Source: Candidatus Proruminimicrobium quisquiliarum
GTDB lineage: Bacteria; Elusimicrobiota; Endomicrobiia; Endomicrobiales; Endomicrobiaceae
NCBI GenBank assembly: GCA_018433245.1
Contig: JAHDRN010000005.1
Coordinates: 124,001 to 188,000, forward strand
Reading direction: 5' to 3'
DNA: 64,000 nt
Shown: positions 46,934 to 55,419 of the stretch, in pieces
How the letters are laid out: each line of letters opens with the position of its first letter
How positions within the stretch are numbered: the first letter of the stretch is position 1
Translations under genes and position numbers: made by a program
Notes under the pieces: model-generated
Told to the model about the DNA's origin: nothing
Database searches by the model: none
Seen by the model: only the letters and a program-made list of their open reading frames with translations

Positions 46934-49332
46934 AAAAAGAAGAATTTAAAAAATTATTATCCGAAAAAATATTAATTCTGGACGGAGCCACGGGAACGCA
47001 GCTTCAAAAACTCGGCTTTATGCAGAACGTCACGACAGCCGAAGAACTTAACATAAAATATCCCGAAAGAATAAGCGCCGTACACGCCTCATATATTGAA
47101 GCCGGATCTGACATAATATTTTCAAACACTTTCGGAGCAAACAAATTAAAACTGGCTCATTACTCTCTTGAGAATAAAATTGAAGAAATTATAGAAAAAG
47201 GCGTTCTTATAGCAAGAAATGAAGCAAAAAAAACAAATGCTCTTGTCGCCGGCGACATATCGTCGGTAGGTTCATATTTGCAGCCTCTTGGCCCCGTATC
47301 AATAGACGATGCGTTTGATGCTTTCAGGCAGCAGGCTTTTCTTTTAAAAAACGCAGGCGTTGACCTTATAGTTATTGAAACAATGACAGAAATCAAAGAA
47401 CTTAAAGCCGCGATTCTTGCCGCAAAAGACGTATACGACGGACCGATAATGGTTCAAATGACTTTTTCTTATGACGGCTCAACAGTAACAGGAACGGATA
47501 TTTTAAGTTTTATAGCGATGGCCGAAAGCCTTAAAGCCGACGCAATAGGAATGAATTGTTCGGTAGGTCCCGAAGAACTTTTAAAACTTGCAAAAATCAT
47601 GACGGCAAACACAAATCTTCCGGTTTCTTTTAAACCTAACGCCGGAATGCCGCAGCTTATAAACAGAGAAACAGTTTTTCCGGGAACAAAAGAAGAATTC
47701 GTATCGGTTGCCGTTAAAGCCTATCAAGCCGGAGTAAACATGTTAGGCGGATGCTGCGGAACCGATCCCGAATACATAAAACTTCTTTCGTCTCAGCTAA
47801 AAAACAAAAAACCGGCATACAGAAAGGAAGTTTCTCATCATCTTCTTTCAACAAGAACAAAAGCCGTTGACCTTGACTCGCTTAAAAGACCCGTAATAAT
47901 AGGAGAGCGAATAAACCCGACCGGAAGAAAAATATTTCAGGAAGAGCTTTCAAGAAACGTTTTTTCTCTTGTAAAACACGAAGCTAAAACTCAGGCAAAC
48001 GCCGGAGCAAATATTCTTGACGTAAATATGGGCGTTCCGGGAGCGGACGAAACGTCTCTTTTAATACAGGCCGTAAACGAAGTGCAGGAAATAGTAAATA
48101 TTCCTTTATGCATAGATTCCAGTTTTGAAAACGCGCTGTCGTCGGCATGCAGACACTGCGCCGGAAAACCGCTTGTAAATTCCGTAAACGGCGAAACTGA
48201 AAAATTAAAATCGGTTCTGCCTATCGTAAAAAAATACGGAACTTCCGTAATAGCTTTAACTGTTGACGAACAGGGAATACCGGCCACATGGCAGAAAAGA
48301 ATTGAAATAGCCGAAAAAATATTATCTTACGCCGATAAATACGGCATAGACCGAAAAGAAATTATATTTGATTATCTTACGTTATCGGCAAGTTCTTCAT
48401 CGGACCAAATTTCAGAAACTCTTAACGCCATAAAAGAATCAAAAAAAATATTCCCGCAGTGCAAAACAGTGCTCGGCGTTTCAAATGTCTCTTTCGGACT
48501 TCCTTCAAGACAGACTATAAATTCAACTTTCTTAAAAATGGCTTTAAAAGCAGGACTTGACGTTGCGATATGCAATCCGTCCGAAAACTGGACCATTAAC
48601 GACGAATACGCAAAAGCTCTTCTTGAAAACCGCGATCCTAACGCAAAAAATTACGTTTTAAAGCATTCAAACGCCGAAAAGAAAAAACAGGCGCAAAATA
48701 AAGTTTTTTCGCCCGAAGAAAAACTTTTTAACGCAATAATAGACGGAGACAAAGACTATGTCGTGCCGATAACCAGAGAAGTCATCAAAGAAATAAAAGA
48801 CCCTATGTTTATTTCAAACGAAATCATACTTAAAGCGTTAAATACAGTAGGTGAAAAATTTAATTCAAAAGAATTTTTTCTGCCGCAGGTAATACTAGCG
48901 GCCGAAGTCGCACAAACAGCCTTTGCTTTGATAAAACCCATGATAAAAAACAACTCGCAGAATAAAACATGCAAAATAGTAATGGCAACGGTAAAAGGCG
49001 ACGTGCATGATATAGGCAAAAACATAGTTTCGGCCGTGCTTGAAAGCTTCGGCTTTGAAGTTACGGATCTCGGCAAAAACGTTGAAGCCGAAACTATTAT
49101 TGAAAAGGCAAAAGAAATTGACGCGGATATAATAGGATTGTCGGCCCTTATGACTACCACAATGATAGAAATGGAAAAAATTATTGAATTGAAAAATATT
49201 GCCAACCTGAAAGCAAAAGTTATAATAGGCGGAGCGCCTGTTACGCAATCTTTTGCCGACAGCATTAAAGCCGAAGGCTATTCCAAAGATGCGATTGAAG
49301 CGGCCAACCTTATTAAAAATCTTTTAAAATAA
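46930..49332 (+). CDS. metH: Cobalamin-dependent methionine synthase, short form without reactivation domain
   Basis: 800 residues against about 1,230 for full MetH. Order: homocysteine-binding domain with zinc cysteines (MNCSVGPEE and LGGCCGTDPE, about 1-300), methyltetrahydrofolate-binding domain (VIIGERINPTGRK, NAGANILDVNMGVPG, about 315-580), B12 cap (about 600-680) and B12 Rossmann domain with KGDVHDIGKNIV (about 680-800). The C-terminal AdoMet-binding reactivation domain is absent; some thermophiles and anaerobes encode it separately. Overlap with thiD2 is ATGA. Together with nrdJ it shows the cell depends on cobalamin. Confidence 0.94.
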   Translation: MKKEEFKKLLSEKILILDGATGTQLQKLGFMQNVTTAEELNIKYPERISAVHASYIEAGSDIIFSNTFGANKLKLAHYSLENKIEEIIEKGVLIARNEAKKTNALVAGDISSVGSYLQPLGPVSIDDAFDAFRQQAFLLKNAGVDLIVIETMTEIKELKAAILAAKDVYDGPIMVQMTFSYDGSTVTGTDILSFIAMAESLKADAIGMNCSVGPEELLKLAKIMTANTNLPVSFKPNAGMPQLINRETVFPGTKEEFVSVAVKAYQAGVNMLGGCCGTDPEYIKLLSSQLKNKKPAYRKEVSHHLLSTRTKAVDLDSLKRPVIIGERINPTGRKIFQEELSRNVFSLVKHEAKTQANAGANILDVNMGVPGADETSLLIQAVNEVQEIVNIPLCIDSSFENALSSACRHCAGKPLVNSVNGETEKLKSVLPIVKKYGTSVIALTVDEQGIPATWQKRIEIAEKILSYADKYGIDRKEIIFDYLTLSASSSSDQISETLNAIKESKKIFPQCKTVLGVSNVSFGLPSRQTINSTFLKMALKAGLDVAICNPSENWTINDEYAKALLENRDPNAKNYVLKHSNAEKKKQAQNKVFSPEEKLFNAIIDGDKDYVVPITREVIKEIKDPMFISNEIILKALNTVGEKFNSKEFFLPQVILAAEVAQTAFALIKPMIKNNSQNKTCKIVMATVKGDVHDIGKNIVSAVLESFGFEVTDLGKNVEAETIIEKAKEIDADIIGLSALMTTTMIEMEKIIELKNIANLKAKVIIGGAPVTQSFADSIKAEGYSKDAIEAANLIKNLLK

Positions 49333-49335
49333 AAT

Positions 49336-49848
49336 TTATTTTACTTTCGGTATTACAGGCTTCCAAGACGTTGTGTCAGGCGAGATAAAATCCGGCGGGA
49401 AATTATTAACGTCAAACGGCTTCCATGTCTGGTTTTTGCCGAGGAAAGCGATTTTACCTCTTACGATTAAGTCGCCGTTCTCAGCTCTCCACATTTCGGA
49501 ATTGTATATTTTGCCTTTCGGCGGATTTAAAATTTTTCCGCTTTTATATTTTTCTCCGTCTTTTTGCATATCCCAAATTATATCCAAACTGCATACTGGA
49601 GGATTTCCTTCAATTTTATCGGCGTTATATTTTTGCAGATAAATTGTATCTTTGACCGTAACGCCGTCGGGTTCATAAGTAATTATAATTCTTCCGAAAA
49701 CTTTATTATCGTATTCGTAAATTGACACAATGCTTTTAGGCTTATCTGTATCGTCGTCTATTGTCTGCCAGACACCGATAACGTTTTTTGCAAAAATATT
49801 TGAACAGAAAAATAACGCCGAAACGGTTATTAATAATATCTTTTTCAT
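49336..49848 (-). CDS. Exported DUF2147-family protein
   Basis: 170 residues with a signal peptide (LLITVSALFFCSNIFAK). The DUF2147 pattern is clear: VIGVWQTIDDDTDKPKSIV, then NKVFGRIIITY, and a lower half with GKILNPPKGKIYNSEMW and GKIAFLGKNQTWKP. The family is a small periplasmic beta-barrel of unknown function. It lies 10 bp downstream of dcd and only 3 bp from the end of the convergent metH gene. AAAGG precedes ATG. Confidence 0.85.
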   Translation of the reverse strand: MKKILLITVSALFFCSNIFAKNVIGVWQTIDDDTDKPKSIVSIYEYDNKVFGRIIITYEPDGVTVKDTIYLQKYNADKIEGNPPVCSLDIIWDMQKDGEKYKSGKILNPPKGKIYNSEMWRAENGDLIVRGKIAFLGKNQTWKPFDVNNFPPDFISPDTTSWKPVIPKVK

Positions 49849-49858
49849 TTGATCGCCT

Positions 49859-50416
49859 TTAAATTTTAGCGGACGTTATTGTTTTCTGAGCCTGATATTT
49901 ACCGGCTCTGTCTGCGTAAGAAACTTCACATTGTCCGTCAGTACCCAAAAATAAAAGCTGGCCTATTCCTTCATTGGCGTATATCTTAACCGGAAGCGAA
50001 CTTATATTTGAAATAGCAAGAGTGGCATATCCCTCCCATTCGGGTTCAAAAGGCGTGATATTTACTATAATGCCGCATCTTGCGTATGTGGATTTGCCGA
50101 AAGCTATGGTTATAATGTCTCTTGGAATTCTGAAATATTCAACGGTTTTTGCAAGAGCGACCGTCTGCGGCTGCAATATTATAAAATCATCAACATGAAC
50201 CGGTAAAAATAAATTTTCGTCAACTTTTTTGGGATCAATAAAAGATCCGTCTGTTTTTTTCTGCATTATTTTAAATTCGCCTGAAATCCGCATATCGTAT
50301 CCGTAAGAAGAAGTTCCGTAAGATATATTATTTTTTCTTACCTGTTCTTCTGCGAAAGGCTCTATCATCTTTTTTTCAAGAGCCATTTTTTTTATCCATT
50401 TATCCGATTTAACCAA
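49859..50416 (-). CDS. dcd: dCTP deaminase
   Basis: 185 residues. Deaminates dCTP to dUTP for thymidylate supply. Landmarks: [56 protein letters not shown] and the catalytic Glu in that block. The start is TTG 50416 with AAAGGGAG six nucleotides upstream; no ATG is suitably placed. It lies downstream of nrdJ on the same strand, which fits a deoxynucleotide-supply cluster. The 242 bp between them hold no recognisable element. Confidence 0.94.
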   Translation of the reverse strand: MVKSDKWIKKMALEKKMIEPFAEEQVRKNNISYGTSSYGYDMRISGEFKIMQKKTDGSFIDPKKVDENLFLPVHVDDFIILQPQTVALAKTVEYFRIPRDIITIAFGKSTYARCGIIVNITPFEPEWEGYATLAISNISSLPVKIYANEGIGQLLFLGTDGQCEVSYADRAGKYQAQKTITSAKI

Positions 50417-50658
50417 TTTATACTCCCTTTAACATATTTATAGCTGCCGACATATTTTGCCTGTAACTGTATATTTTTAAAACTCATTTACTGCTTACGC
50501 TTAAATGTAAACTTCATTTCAAAAATATTTCGTTTCGTTCAAAATCGTTCCGGTCTTTAACAACTGAACGACACGTCCAAATTTAATACGATAAATAAAA
50601 CTTGAAAATTCAAAAATGCAGCAATAAATTTGAAGCCGTTATAAAAAAGATTAATATA

Positions 50659-52971
50659 TTAAGAGCATTTAGAATAACCGCATACGCAGCTTAAACAGCC
50701 TTCTCTGAACATTAATTTATTACCGCATTCCGGACAACGCATATTCTGCATTTCATCTTCGGTATTTATATCAGTCTCTATGTTTTTTTTAGCAGCAGGT
50801 TCGGAATATTTACTGTTTTCAGCCGTTAAAGTTTTTTTTTCAGTAAACAAATCGGGATCCGTTTTTTCAGCCAAATATGATTCTAATGCTTTGGCAATTG
50901 CGTCAGGACATGATAAAATTGCACCGTCTTCTCCGAAGGTAGGACTATCGCACCTTATACTTTTAAGCTGAGTAATAACTTCCTGAATAGCGACTCTTGA
51001 TCTTAAAGCAAGAGAAACAAGCCTGCTTATCGCTTCCGCTTGCGCCGACTTACATCCTCCTGATTTGCCAAGCTGCGCAAAAACTTCAAACGCACATTCA
51101 TTATCTTCGTTGATTGTAATATACATATGTCCGCAGCTTGTGCGTATCAAACGCGTTGAGCCTTTAACCGTGCTGGGTCTTCTTCTCGGTTTTCTTTCGG
51201 TCGGCTGCACCTGTACTATCTCGGCTGCATCTTTTTTATCTCCTACATTTAAAACCTGCATAGAACGGCTTCCGTCCCTGTAAACCGTTACGCCTTTGCA
51301 CCCGAGTTTATAAGAAAGCATATACGCTTTATCAACATCGTCTTTTGTAGCCGAATTAGGAAAATTAACGGTTTTTGAAACGGCATTATCAACAAATTTT
51401 TGAAAAGCGGCCTGCATTCTTATATGGTCTTCCGGAGATATGTCATGTGATGTAACAAAAACTCTTCTTATTTTTTCCGGAATTTCTTTCATACCGTGAA
51501 TCGTGCCTTTCTGGGCAATTTTATCCATAAGTTCTTTTGAATAAAAGCCCAAATCTTTTGCAATTTTTTCAAAATACGGATTCACCATAAACATTTCGTT
51601 ATTATCAAGGCAATTTGCTCTTTTATATACCAATGCAAATAAAGGCTCTATTCCGCCGGACGCGTCAGCTATTATTCCTATTGTACCCGTCGGCGCTATA
51701 GTCGTGGTAGTCGCGTTTCTTATCGGGTTGCCTTTCTTATAAACGCTGTATTTAAAGTTCGGGAAAGTTCCTCTTTTAAGAGCCATTTCCTCAGAAAATT
51801 CGTGCGATTTGTTTTGTACAAACGAAGCGACTTTCTCGGCAAGAATTATAGCTTCCGGAGAATTATACGGTATTCCCATCTGAACAAGCATATCAGCCCA
51901 ACCCATAACGCCGAGCCCTATTTTTCTGTTTGATCTTGTGGTTTCTCCGATTTTTGCAATAGGATAATTATTCATATCTATAACGTTATCAAGAAAATGA
52001 ACCGCTATTTTTACGACTTTTTCAAGTTTATCCCAGTCAACTTCCTCATCTTTTACAAAACATGACAAGTTGATTGAACCCAGATTGCATGATTCATAAG
52101 GCAAAAGAGGCTGTTCCCCACACGGATTTGTTGATTCAATTTCCCCTACTTCTATAGTGGGATTTGCAGCATTCATTTTATCTATAAATACAATTCCCGG
52201 TTCTCCGTTTTTCCATGCCTGTTCCACTATCTTATTATAGACTTCCCTTGCTTTTAATTTGCCGGCTATTTCTTTTGTTCTGGGATTATAAAGGTTATAA
52301 TCTTCATCATCTTCAACGGCAGACATAAATTCGTTTGTCACAGCAACTGAAATATTAAAATTATTCAAACTGTCGCTTTTGTCTTTGCATACTATAAAAT
52401 TCATTATATCGGGATGATCTACTCTTAAAATGCCCATATTTGCGCCGCGTCTGGTTCCGCCCTGTTTAATAGCCTCGGTTGCGGAATTAAAAACCTGCAT
52501 AAAAGAAACAGGCCCTGATGAAACTCCGTTCGTTGATTTTACGCTGTCGTTTGAAGGTCTTAATCTTGAAAAAGAAAAACCTGTTCCTCCGCCTGATTTA
52601 TGTATAAGCGCCGTATTTTTTAAAGTTTCAAATATTGAATCCATTGAATCTTCAACAGGAAGAACAAAACACGCGGCAAGCTGCTGTAAAGGTCTTCCGG
52701 CGTTCATTAATGTAGGAGAATTCGGCAAAAAATAGAGATTTGCCATAACCGTATAAAAATCTTTTATAGTTTCGTCTAAATTTGCGTCTTTATCGTATAT
52801 TTTATCTGCCTGGGCGATATTTTCCGCTACTCTCCAGAACAGTTCTTTTTCATCTTCCACAGGTTTGCCGTCGGCATCCTTTTTCAAATATCTTTTAGAT
52901 AAAACGGTTTTACCGTTTTCCGACATCGCCAGCCCGATTTTTTCAAACAATTCCTCTTTCAACTGCGTCAT
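50659..52971 (-). CDS. nrdJ: Adenosylcobalamin-dependent (class II) ribonucleotide reductase
   Basis: 770 residues. Reduces ribonucleotides using a B12-derived radical, independent of oxygen. Visible: KSGGGTGFSFSRLRP, RRGANMGILRVDHPD, the active-site region STNPCGEQPLLPYESCNLGS, GVMGWADML and ATTTIAPTGTIG. The C-terminal tail has a TSCGHMYI segment (TSCPEC-like family region) and ends with a zinc-ribbon-like cluster (MRCPECGNKLMFREGC). GGGGG precedes ATG. It is co-transcribed with the repressor gene nrdR upstream. Confidence 0.96.
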   Translation of the reverse strand: MTQLKEELFEKIGLAMSENGKTVLSKRYLKKDADGKPVEDEKELFWRVAENIAQADKIYDKDANLDETIKDFYTVMANLYFLPNSPTLMNAGRPLQQLAACFVLPVEDSMDSIFETLKNTALIHKSGGGTGFSFSRLRPSNDSVKSTNGVSSGPVSFMQVFNSATEAIKQGGTRRGANMGILRVDHPDIMNFIVCKDKSDSLNNFNISVAVTNEFMSAVEDDEDYNLYNPRTKEIAGKLKAREVYNKIVEQAWKNGEPGIVFIDKMNAANPTIEVGEIESTNPCGEQPLLPYESCNLGSINLSCFVKDEEVDWDKLEKVVKIAVHFLDNVIDMNNYPIAKIGETTRSNRKIGLGVMGWADMLVQMGIPYNSPEAIILAEKVASFVQNKSHEFSEEMALKRGTFPNFKYSVYKKGNPIRNATTTTIAPTGTIGIIADASGGIEPLFALVYKRANCLDNNEMFMVNPYFEKIAKDLGFYSKELMDKIAQKGTIHGMKEIPEKIRRVFVTSHDISPEDHIRMQAAFQKFVDNAVSKTVNFPNSATKDDVDKAYMLSYKLGCKGVTVYRDGSRSMQVLNVGDKKDAAEIVQVQPTERKPRRRPSTVKGSTRLIRTSCGHMYITINEDNECAFEVFAQLGKSGGCKSAQAEAISRLVSLALRSRVAIQEVITQLKSIRCDSPTFGEDGAILSCPDAIAKALESYLAEKTDPDLFTEKKTLTAENSKYSEPAAKKNIETDINTEDEMQNMRCPECGNKLMFREGCLSCVCGYSKCS

Positions 52972-52998
52972 TTTCGTACCCCCTGTATATAACCGTCT

Positions 52999-53469
52999 CT
53001 ATTTATTTTGATTTTTTACCGTTTTCTTTTTCAAACTTTTTAATTCCTGCATAAAGTGGTCTATATCTGCAAATTTTCTGTAAACCGACGCAAATCGCAC
53101 ATAGGCGACGGCGTCAATATCCCATAATTTTTTTAAAACTTTTTCGCCTATTACCGACGACTGTACTTCCATAAGATAATCACTTATCTCATTTTCAACT
53201 TCGCTGACGATTTTATCTATTGTTTCCGAAGATACCGGTCTTTTTTCACAGGCTCTTGCGATGCCTTCCCAAAGTTTTTTTCTGTCAAAATGCTCTCTTC
53301 TGCTGTCTGATTTTATAACCATCAAAGAAATTTCTTCGGGTCTTTCGTAGGTTGTGTATCTTTTTCCGCATTTATTGCATTTTCTTCTTCTTTTAATCGC
53401 AGATGTATGTTCTATTGGTCTTGAATCTAAAACCTGATCATCAAAACTGCCGCAAAACGGACATTTCAT
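52999..53469 (-). CDS. nrdR: Transcriptional repressor NrdR
   Basis: 156 residues. Zinc ribbon with C3, C6, C31 and C34 (KCPFCGS, KCNKCGKRYTTYER), then the ATP-cone domain (LMVIKSDSRREHFDRKKLWEGI, RPVSSETIDKIV, YVRFASVYRKFADIDHF). NrdR senses ATP/dATP and represses ribonucleotide reductase genes at paired NrdR boxes. It is first in the nrdR-nrdJ unit. Two such box pairs overlie its duplicated promoter, so autoregulation is likely. Confidence 0.97.
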   Translation of the reverse strand: MKCPFCGSFDDQVLDSRPIEHTSAIKRRRKCNKCGKRYTTYERPEEISLMVIKSDSRREHFDRKKLWEGIARACEKRPVSSETIDKIVSEVENEISDYLMEVQSSVIGEKVLKKLWDIDAVAYVRFASVYRKFADIDHFMQELKSLKKKTVKNQNK

Positions 53470-53539
53470 AGACAGTTATCCCTTTAATTAAAATTTAAGA
53501 ACATTATCGTTTATATTTAGAATTTATGCTTCAGAAACA

Positions 53540-53592
53540 TCTCTACATATTGTGTTTTGTGAAATACTACAACATACCTATTGATTTGTCAA
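53540..53592 (-). promoter_or_regulatory. nrdR promoter P1 with NrdR-box pair (repeat unit 1)
   Basis: Minus-strand TTGACA (53587-53592), 17-nt spacer, TAGTAT (53564-53569). NrdR-box-like sites: ACACAATATGTAGAGA (53540-53555), about 13 of 16 matches to the palindromic consensus, and a weaker site at 53571-53586 inside the promoter spacer. Centre-to-centre distance is 31 bp, the known NrdR-pair spacing. Confidence 0.72.
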
Positions 53593-53615
53593 GATTTTTT
53601 TTACATTTACGATAA

Positions 53616-53668
53616 ACTCAATATATTGTATGGCAAGAAATAATACAACATACCTATTGATTTGTCAA
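53616..53668 (-). promoter_or_regulatory. nrdR promoter P2 with NrdR-box pair (repeat unit 2)
   Basis: Direct repeat of unit 1 offset by 76 bp; the outer 25 bp (53644-53668 versus 53568-53592) are identical. TTGACA (53663-53668), 17-nt spacer, TATTAT (53640-53645). Boxes: ATACAATATATTGAGT (53616-53631) and the weaker spacer site (53647-53662), again 31 bp apart. The -10 is better than that of P1. Confidence 0.74.
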
Positions 53669-53699
53669 TAAATATCAAAAATAAATTTTTTTGAGGATT

Positions 53700-54152
53700 T
53701 TATAAAAGTTTTTGAGGAATTTTAAACACGCATTTTTTTACGGATGTTTTCCCGCATAAAGGAGCATGCGCGTCCTGAGGAAAAAAAACGGCAAATTCTC
53801 CCTTTTTAACGGTTATAAAAAAGTCCGGAGAATTTTTAAAAAAAGTTATGTCTTTTTTAGCGTCATATTTATTTACCGGTTTAAAAGTTTTATCATAAAA
53901 CTTCCAGCCTATTTTGTCGCTTCCCGAGATAATATACTGAAGGTCAACGTATTTTTTATGAGTTTCAAGAAGCCTTTCTTTTTCGGGCTTTGGCATTGAG
54001 TTTTGTATAACGGCATAAATCCCTCCGTTAAGTTCGTATCTGCCTTCTTTGACCGAAGTTTTTAGATTATTTTTGATAAAGTCAAATACAGGTTTTAAAA
54101 CCGGCATATACTCAAGTATTTTTCTTTTCTTTTTAAAAGATGATATTATCAT
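53700..54152 (-). CDS. YhcH/YjgK/YiaL (DUF386) family protein
   Basis: 150 residues, a small cupin-like beta-sandwich family that includes E. coli YhcH and EbgC. Typical pattern: YELNGGIYAVIQ, the ETHKKYVDLQYIISG metal-site region (EAHxxYxDLQxxxxG in the family), and FAVFFPQDAHAPLCG. Relatives are linked to sialic acid or beta-galactoside metabolism and may act as sugar isomerases or mutarotases. It overlaps the polysaccharide deacetylase gene by 4 bp and is last in that operon. The sugar substrate is unknown. Confidence 0.88.
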   Translation of the reverse strand: MIISSFKKKRKILEYMPVLKPVFDFIKNNLKTSVKEGRYELNGGIYAVIQNSMPKPEKERLLETHKKYVDLQYIISGSDKIGWKFYDKTFKPVNKYDAKKDITFFKNSPDFFITVKKGEFAVFFPQDAHAPLCGKTSVKKCVFKIPQKLL

Positions 54153-54829
54153 TGTTTCAGATCCAAAAGCTCGCTTACTGTAACAAGTTCATACCCGTCT
54201 TTTTTTATATCATCTATAAGCTGCGGCAAAAAGGCGGATAGTTTTTTGCTTCTTATTTTATCATGCATAAGAAATATTGCTCCGGCTTTTATGTTCTTTT
54301 TATAAGACTCGTACATCTGTTCCTGCGTAAGTTTTGTATTCCAATCGCATCCGAAAGACCAGTTTACCAACACATACCCCAGTTCTTTGGCAACTTTTTT
54401 GGCCGGCGGCCTTGAAAATCCGTTAGGAATTCTCAGAAGCTTCGTTTTATATCCGGTAATTTCATATATCAGTTTTTCATTTTTAATTATCTCGGACTTC
54501 ATCTTATCTTCAATATCGTCTTTGTCATATTTAAAAAAATTTACGTGCGAATACGTATGATTGGCAAGCTCATTGCCCGAATCAAAAATTTGTTTTATTT
54601 TTTCTTTATTCCCGACAGCGGAAAAACCGGATATAAAAAAGGTGGCTTTTATATTTTTTTCTTTGAGTATCATAAGTATTTCCGACGTGTTTATGCCGGG
54701 CCCGTCGTCAAATGTCAAAGCGATTTGTTTTTTTTTGCCGTCGCCGTTAGCATAAAATATATCGGCAAAAGACGACGCGGCGTTAAAAAACAAAAAAAAC
54801 AGGATTAAAAAATAAGATATTCTTTTCAT
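54149..54829 (-). CDS. Polysaccharide deacetylase (CE4/NodB domain), exported
   Basis: About 226 residues from ATG 54829, which overlaps the upstream stop (TAATG) and has AAAGG upstream. A signal peptide or anchor (ISYFLILFFLFFNAASSF) is followed by the NodB fold: IALTFDDGPGINTS (catalytic Asp pair), ELANHTYSHVNF (HxxxH zinc ligands), LLRIPNGFSRPP and the final block AIFLMHDKIRS. It removes N-acetyl groups from envelope polysaccharide or peptidoglycan. Confidence 0.93.
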   Translation of the reverse strand: MKRISYFLILFFLFFNAASSFADIFYANGDGKKKQIALTFDDGPGINTSEILMILKEKNIKATFFISGFSAVGNKEKIKQIFDSGNELANHTYSHVNFFKYDKDDIEDKMKSEIIKNEKLIYEITGYKTKLLRIPNGFSRPPAKKVAKELGYVLVNWSFGCDWNTKLTQEQMYESYKKNIKAGAIFLMHDKIRSKKLSAFLPQLIDDIKKDGYELVTVSELLDLKQ

Positions 54830-55416
54830 TACAGTACCTTTGATAAAAACGTCAGAATTCCGGCATTTAATATCTGCATCCAAAAATTATCGTTTAACGG
54901 CCACGGTATAGTTTCTATAAACGCCGCTATTAAAGCTCCCGCAAAAGCAAACTGCCAGGTCGGAAGCAAAAACAAACCTGCTATAAAGCAAACAATAAAA
55001 CATGCTAAACTTCCTTCCAGAGATTTGCCTGCATATATTTTATGTTTCCCCCACGCTTTTCCGGCAAGAGCCGCGACCGCGTCTCCAAAGGCCAAGTATA
55101 AAAAACTGGCAAGAACAAAATTTTTATTTTCAAACAAAAACATCGTAAAAAAAGCGCCTGACAATGTCCACGGCAATCCGCTTATCTTATGAGTTTCGGA
55201 TTCTCTGTGGACTCCGCCCAGTATTTTTAATATAAAAATATTAAATTTTTCATTTTTTGCGCGTATAATTTCTCCGGCAAGAACTGCAAGTATTATTAAA
55301 AACATACCCCAAAGAACAATTTTGAGAGGCATATACCAGTAAGCCAAAACATACAGCAAAGTCAATATATGAAAAGTTTTTCTTTTTATCTCATCGTTGA
55401 TGCATTGTCTGTCCAT
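54829..55416 (-). CDS. CTP-dependent lipid kinase of the SEC59/DGK1/VTE5 family
   Basis: 195 residues, about six membrane spans. IKRKTFHI near the N-terminus and LAFGDAVAALAGKAWGKHK followed by GKSLEGSLACF are the hallmark motifs of CTP-dependent dolichol, phytol and diacylglycerol kinases. The lipid acceptor is unknown. A polyprenol acceptor would fit the polyprenyl-phosphate glycosyltransferases in this window. The stop overlaps the deacetylase start by one base, and the gene follows the outer-membrane protein with a 3-bp gap. Confidence 0.85.
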   Translation of the reverse strand: MDRQCINDEIKRKTFHILTLLYVLAYWYMPLKIVLWGMFLIILAVLAGEIIRAKNEKFNIFILKILGGVHRESETHKISGLPWTLSGAFFTMFLFENKNFVLASFLYLAFGDAVAALAGKAWGKHKIYAGKSLEGSLACFIVCFIAGLFLLPTWQFAFAGALIAAFIETIPWPLNDNFWMQILNAGILTFLSKVL

Positions 55417-55419
55417 TTT

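Noticed and set aside
50417-50658. Possible regulatory RNA or terminator in the 242 bp between nrdJ and dcd
   Set aside because: No stable hairpin with a T-run, no riboswitch-like conserved core and no NrdR boxes. Apart from the dcd ribosome-binding site I see nothing.
52972-52998. Cobalamin riboswitch for nrdJ or metH
   Set aside because: The gaps before nrdJ (27 bp) and metH (overlap) are far too short; nothing resembling a B12 box is upstream of either unit.
53540-53668. Two 25-bp identical direct repeats that could suggest a CRISPR remnant
   Set aside because: Only two copies, with promoter elements and NrdR boxes inside them and no cas genes. A duplicated regulatory module explains them better.
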